NCBI RefSeq assembly: GCF_947492405.1
Contig: NZ_CANLMP010000003.1
Coordinates: 186,001 to 250,000 of the forward strand
DNA from: an uncultured Aquimarina sp.
GTDB lineage: Bacteria; Bacteroidota; Bacteroidia; Flavobacteriales; Flavobacteriaceae
Length of the DNA stretch: 64,000 bases
Direction of reading: 5' to 3'
The stretch's first letter is position 1. Each line of letters opens with the position of its first letter. Under the pieces are notes generated by a model. The model searched no databases and was not told the DNA's origin. It was given only the letters and a program-made list of their open reading frames with translations. The position numbers and the translations under genes are program-made. Positions 61,852 through 64,000 of this stretch are shown here, piece by piece.

Positions 61852-64000
61852 ATGAAAAAAATTATATGCTTTTTAATAGCTGCCTTATGTTATGGGATTG
61901 GATTTTCTCAAACTTTTAATTACCAGGCAGTAGTGAGAGATGCAACCGGAGACCCTGTTACTAATCAGTCAATAGGAGTTTTGGTTCGAATTATAGAAGG
62001 AAGCGCCGCAGGAAGCGTTGTTTATAACGAAGCACATACAGTGACCTCTAGTGACCAAGGAGTGATTACCTTCCTTGTAGGAGGAGGAACATCAGGAGCT
62101 AATTTTTTAGCAATCGATTGGAGTAAACAAAATCAGTGGATTGATGTTCAGGTTGATATTACTGGTGGAACTAGCTATGTCTCCATTGGAACCTCAAAAC
62201 TACAATTTGTACCATACGCGATGTATGCGTTAAATAGTAATAATGCTACCAATGCCGGTCCTTTTGATTATACTGGTGGAGTCATAAGTAATAACAATGG
62301 TAATATTTTCACAGATGATTTTGTCTTTGGATCATCACAATTAGATGCCAATGGTTCTTTTAACGCAAGTTTTAATAATCGAATGTTCTTTGATAAAAGT
62401 AAAGCAGCTTTTCGTGCAGGATATACCCAGCAGGCTCAATGGGATGAAGCTAATGTAGGAGATTATTCGGTTGGTTTTGGAGAAGGTGGGACTGCAAGTG
62501 GTCGTAATTCATTCTCTATGGGACGTAATGCCAATGCAACCGGTAATGAAGCCTTTGCTTTTGGTACGAATGCAGGTGGTTTTGGAGATTTTTCAAGAGG
62601 ATTTGGAGTAACTGCACGAGCTTTTGGAGACTATGCCACTGCGATTGGGAGACAGATAATTGCCAACTCAATGGCTGAAATTCAGTTGGGCCAATATAGT
62701 ACCTTTGTTTCAGGTTCTGCAGATACCTGGGTACCTACTGATCGTTTATTCGTTATTGGTAATGGGCAAGAAGATATTAATCTGGCTTTAAATAGTGATG
62801 CGTTGGTAATGCTTAAAAATGGTAATACTACCCTAAACGGAATGTTAACTATTGATGGTGACAATCAGGGAGCAGGAACTTCATTTACGTTACCTGCACA
62901 AGATGGTACGGCATTACAGATTATGCAAACAGACGGAGCAGGAAATGTTTCATGGGTAACACCTGCAGCAGATGCGATCCCAAATGGTGGAAATAACGGA
63001 GAAGTTCTTTCTACAAATGGTTCAGGAGTTTTATCATGGATAAGCAATGACATACTTCCTGCAGGTGGTACTAATGGATTTGTATTAAGTACAGATGGAT
63101 CCGGAAATTATTCTTGGATTACCTCTGATGATGCAGATGCCGACGCTACCAATGAGATCGAATTACCAACCGGTGGAAATAACGGACAAGTATTAGCTAC
63201 AGACGGTAGTGGTGTATACAGTTGGATAGATCAACCTGCATTACCTGTAACCGTATTTTCTACTGTAAATAATGTAACTAGTAATGCACCGGGAACTATT
63301 GCTACAGATGATTTTGTTTTTGGAAGCACACAATTAGATAACCTTACTGGAGCTGATGATAACTCCAGAATGTTTTATGATAAAAGTAGAGGAGCATTCA
63401 GAGCAGGAAATATGGTAGATGGTGTTGGTGGTTTTGATGAAGCCAATTTAGGACCATTCTCGGTTGGTTTCGGACAAGTAAACACAGCAACAGGATGGTA
63501 TGCAGCAACGATGGGTATCAATAATACATCATCCGGATTTGGTAGTTTAACAGCAGGAAATACTAATGTTGCTTCTGGAAATCAATCAGTTGCACTAGGT
63601 AGTAATAATACAGCTTCAGGAACACAATCGTTCACTCTTGGTTATGCACTTAAGGCAGAGAGTGTGGGACAGGTTAGTTTGGGATATTTTAATACAGAAG
63701 ATGCAGGAAACCCTAATGCCTATATAGATACAGATCGTTTGTTTGTGATTGGTAATGGAGTCTCAGACATTAATGGTATTACTAGATCTGATGCCTTTTT
63801 GATGCTTAAAAATGGAAATACAGCTTTTTCAGGTAATGTTGGCGTAGGTACTACTACACCAGAAACCACCTATGCATTGAATGTAAATGGAGATTTAAAT
63901 TATACCGGAAACTTAACTAATATTTCGGACCGTCGTTACAAAAAGAATATTGAAACCTTATCGAACAGCTTAGATAAAATTCTAAAAACTGAAGGAGTTC
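61852..64000 (+). CDS. Tail-fibre-like surface protein with YadA-head-like repeats and S74 chaperone, 3' end outside
   Basis: At least 716 residues; the frame is open to the right edge. A signal peptide (about 1-20, ending GFSQ) is followed by a conserved N-terminal domain (about 21-130; TFNYQAVVRDATGDPVTNQS, LQFVPYAMYALNS) common in Bacteroidota surface proteins. Two related modules follow (about 142-275 and 467-620), each with TDDFVFGS-QLD, RMF-DKS--AFRAG and a YadA/Hia-head-like run (TASGRNSFSMGRNANATGN). C-terminal SDRRYKKNIETLSNSLDKIL starts the S74 intramolecular chaperone of endosialidase-type tail spikes, which trimerises the fibre and cleaves itself off. The likely product is a trimeric fibre on the cell surface. 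Phage origin is possible, but no other phage gene is present. Confidence 0.87.
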   Translation, partial: MKKIICFLIAALCYGIGFSQTFNYQAVVRDATGDPVTNQSIGVLVRIIEGSAAGSVVYNEAHTVTSSDQGVITFLVGGGTSGANFLAIDWSKQNQWIDVQVDITGGTSYVSIGTSKLQFVPYAMYALNSNNATNAGPFDYTGGVISNNNGNIFTDDFVFGSSQLDANGSFNASFNNRMFFDKSKAAFRAGYTQQAQWDEANVGDYSVGFGEGGTASGRNSFSMGRNANATGNEAFAFGTNAGGFGDFSRGFGVTARAFGDYATAIGRQIIANSMAEIQLGQYSTFVSGSADTWVPTDRLFVIGNGQEDINLALNSDALVMLKNGNTTLNGMLTIDGDNQGAGTSFTLPAQDGTALQIMQTDGAGNVSWVTPAADAIPNGGNNGEVLSTNGSGVLSWISNDILPAGGTNGFVLSTDGSGNYSWITSDDADADATNEIELPTGGNNGQVLATDGSGVYSWIDQPALPVTVFSTVNNVTSNAPGTIATDDFVFGSTQLDNLTGADDNSRMFYDKSRGAFRAGNMVDGVGGFDEANLGPFSVGFGQVNTATGWYAATMGINNTSSGFGSLTAGNTNVASGNQSVALGSNNTASGTQSFTLGYALKAESVGQVSLGYFNTEDAGNPNAYIDTDRLFVIGNGVSDINGITRSDAFLMLKNGNTAFSGNVGVGTTTPETTYALNVNGDLNYTGNLTNISDRRYKKNIETLSNSLDKILKTEGV

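Noticed and set aside
61852..64000. Calling a prophage from the S74 tail-spike domain
   Set aside because: No capsid, terminase, integrase or other tail genes are present, and S74 proteins with this N-terminal domain are common as cellular surface proteins in Bacteroidota.

Overview
The window looks like a chromosome segment of a marine member of the Flavobacteriaceae (Bacteroidota); an Aquimarina- or Kordia-like genus is my guess, not a demonstrated assignment. The evidence is AT-rich DNA, promoters with the Bacteroidota -7 element TAnnTTTG, lipoproteins with Bacteroidota surface-export signals after the lipidated Cys, giant secreted proteins with type IX secretion (T9SS) tails, and families typical of the phylum (DUF3667, DUF4293, DUF1599, BT_3928, STN-type TonB receptors with FecI/FecR partners).

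Layout. 1-9 kb: end of a GNAT acetyltransferase, a first sigma/anti-sigma/receptor triplet (minus strand), a divergent surface lipoprotein and two fasciclin-repeat lipoproteins. 9-28.6 kb: a housekeeping block (ffh, folD, SH3/coiled-coil protein, msrA, rho, DUF4293, phosphodiesterase, truA, MsbA-like ABC exporter, two DUF3667 proteins, cdaA, folP, DUF1599, BT_3928 protein, one DppB-like permease, tpiA, prmA, clpS). 28.9-31.2 kb: two tandem HEIGH-motif metallopeptidase lipoproteins. 31.4-39.2 kb: a second sigma/FecR/receptor triplet facing a 1127-residue secreted BNR-repeat protein. 39.4-64 kb: a third triplet, a TPR-transmembrane-HTH regulator, then a run of giant surface proteins: 1525 aa with fibrinogen-like, HYR-like and six Ig-like repeats; a FN3-like lipoprotein; 1469 aa with LamG and a dockerin-like tail; 1463 aa with a cohesin-like N-terminus and 15 Ig-like repeats; and a tail-fibre-like protein with YadA-head-like repeats and an S74 chaperone start, cut by the window edge.

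The most interesting signal is in the spacers. Each FecR gene is preceded by a two-block motif with constant spacing, and the same motif version recurs in front of neighbouring secreted-protein genes. Triplet 3: AGGGTA-N12-CCTGTA before fecR, the TPR-HTH gene and all three giant genes. Triplet 2: AGGGTA-N12-GCTGTT before fecR and AGGGTT-N12-GTTGTT before the BNR protein. Triplet 1: GGAATT-N12-TTGTTA before fecR and before the divergent lipoprotein. I read these as cognate promoters of three local ECF sigma factors, each driving its own anti-sigma/receptor operon plus adjacent surface cargo. A second element, two copies of TGTAGGGGYG 12 bp apart, lies 150-165 bp upstream of two of the giant-gene promoters and may be an operator.

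Working model (inference): each outer-membrane STN receptor senses an extracellular ligand, signals through FecR to its sigma factor, and switches on a surface or secreted effector set. The third set looks like an adhesion or matrix module in which the dockerin-like and cohesin-like ends of adjacent proteins might pair.
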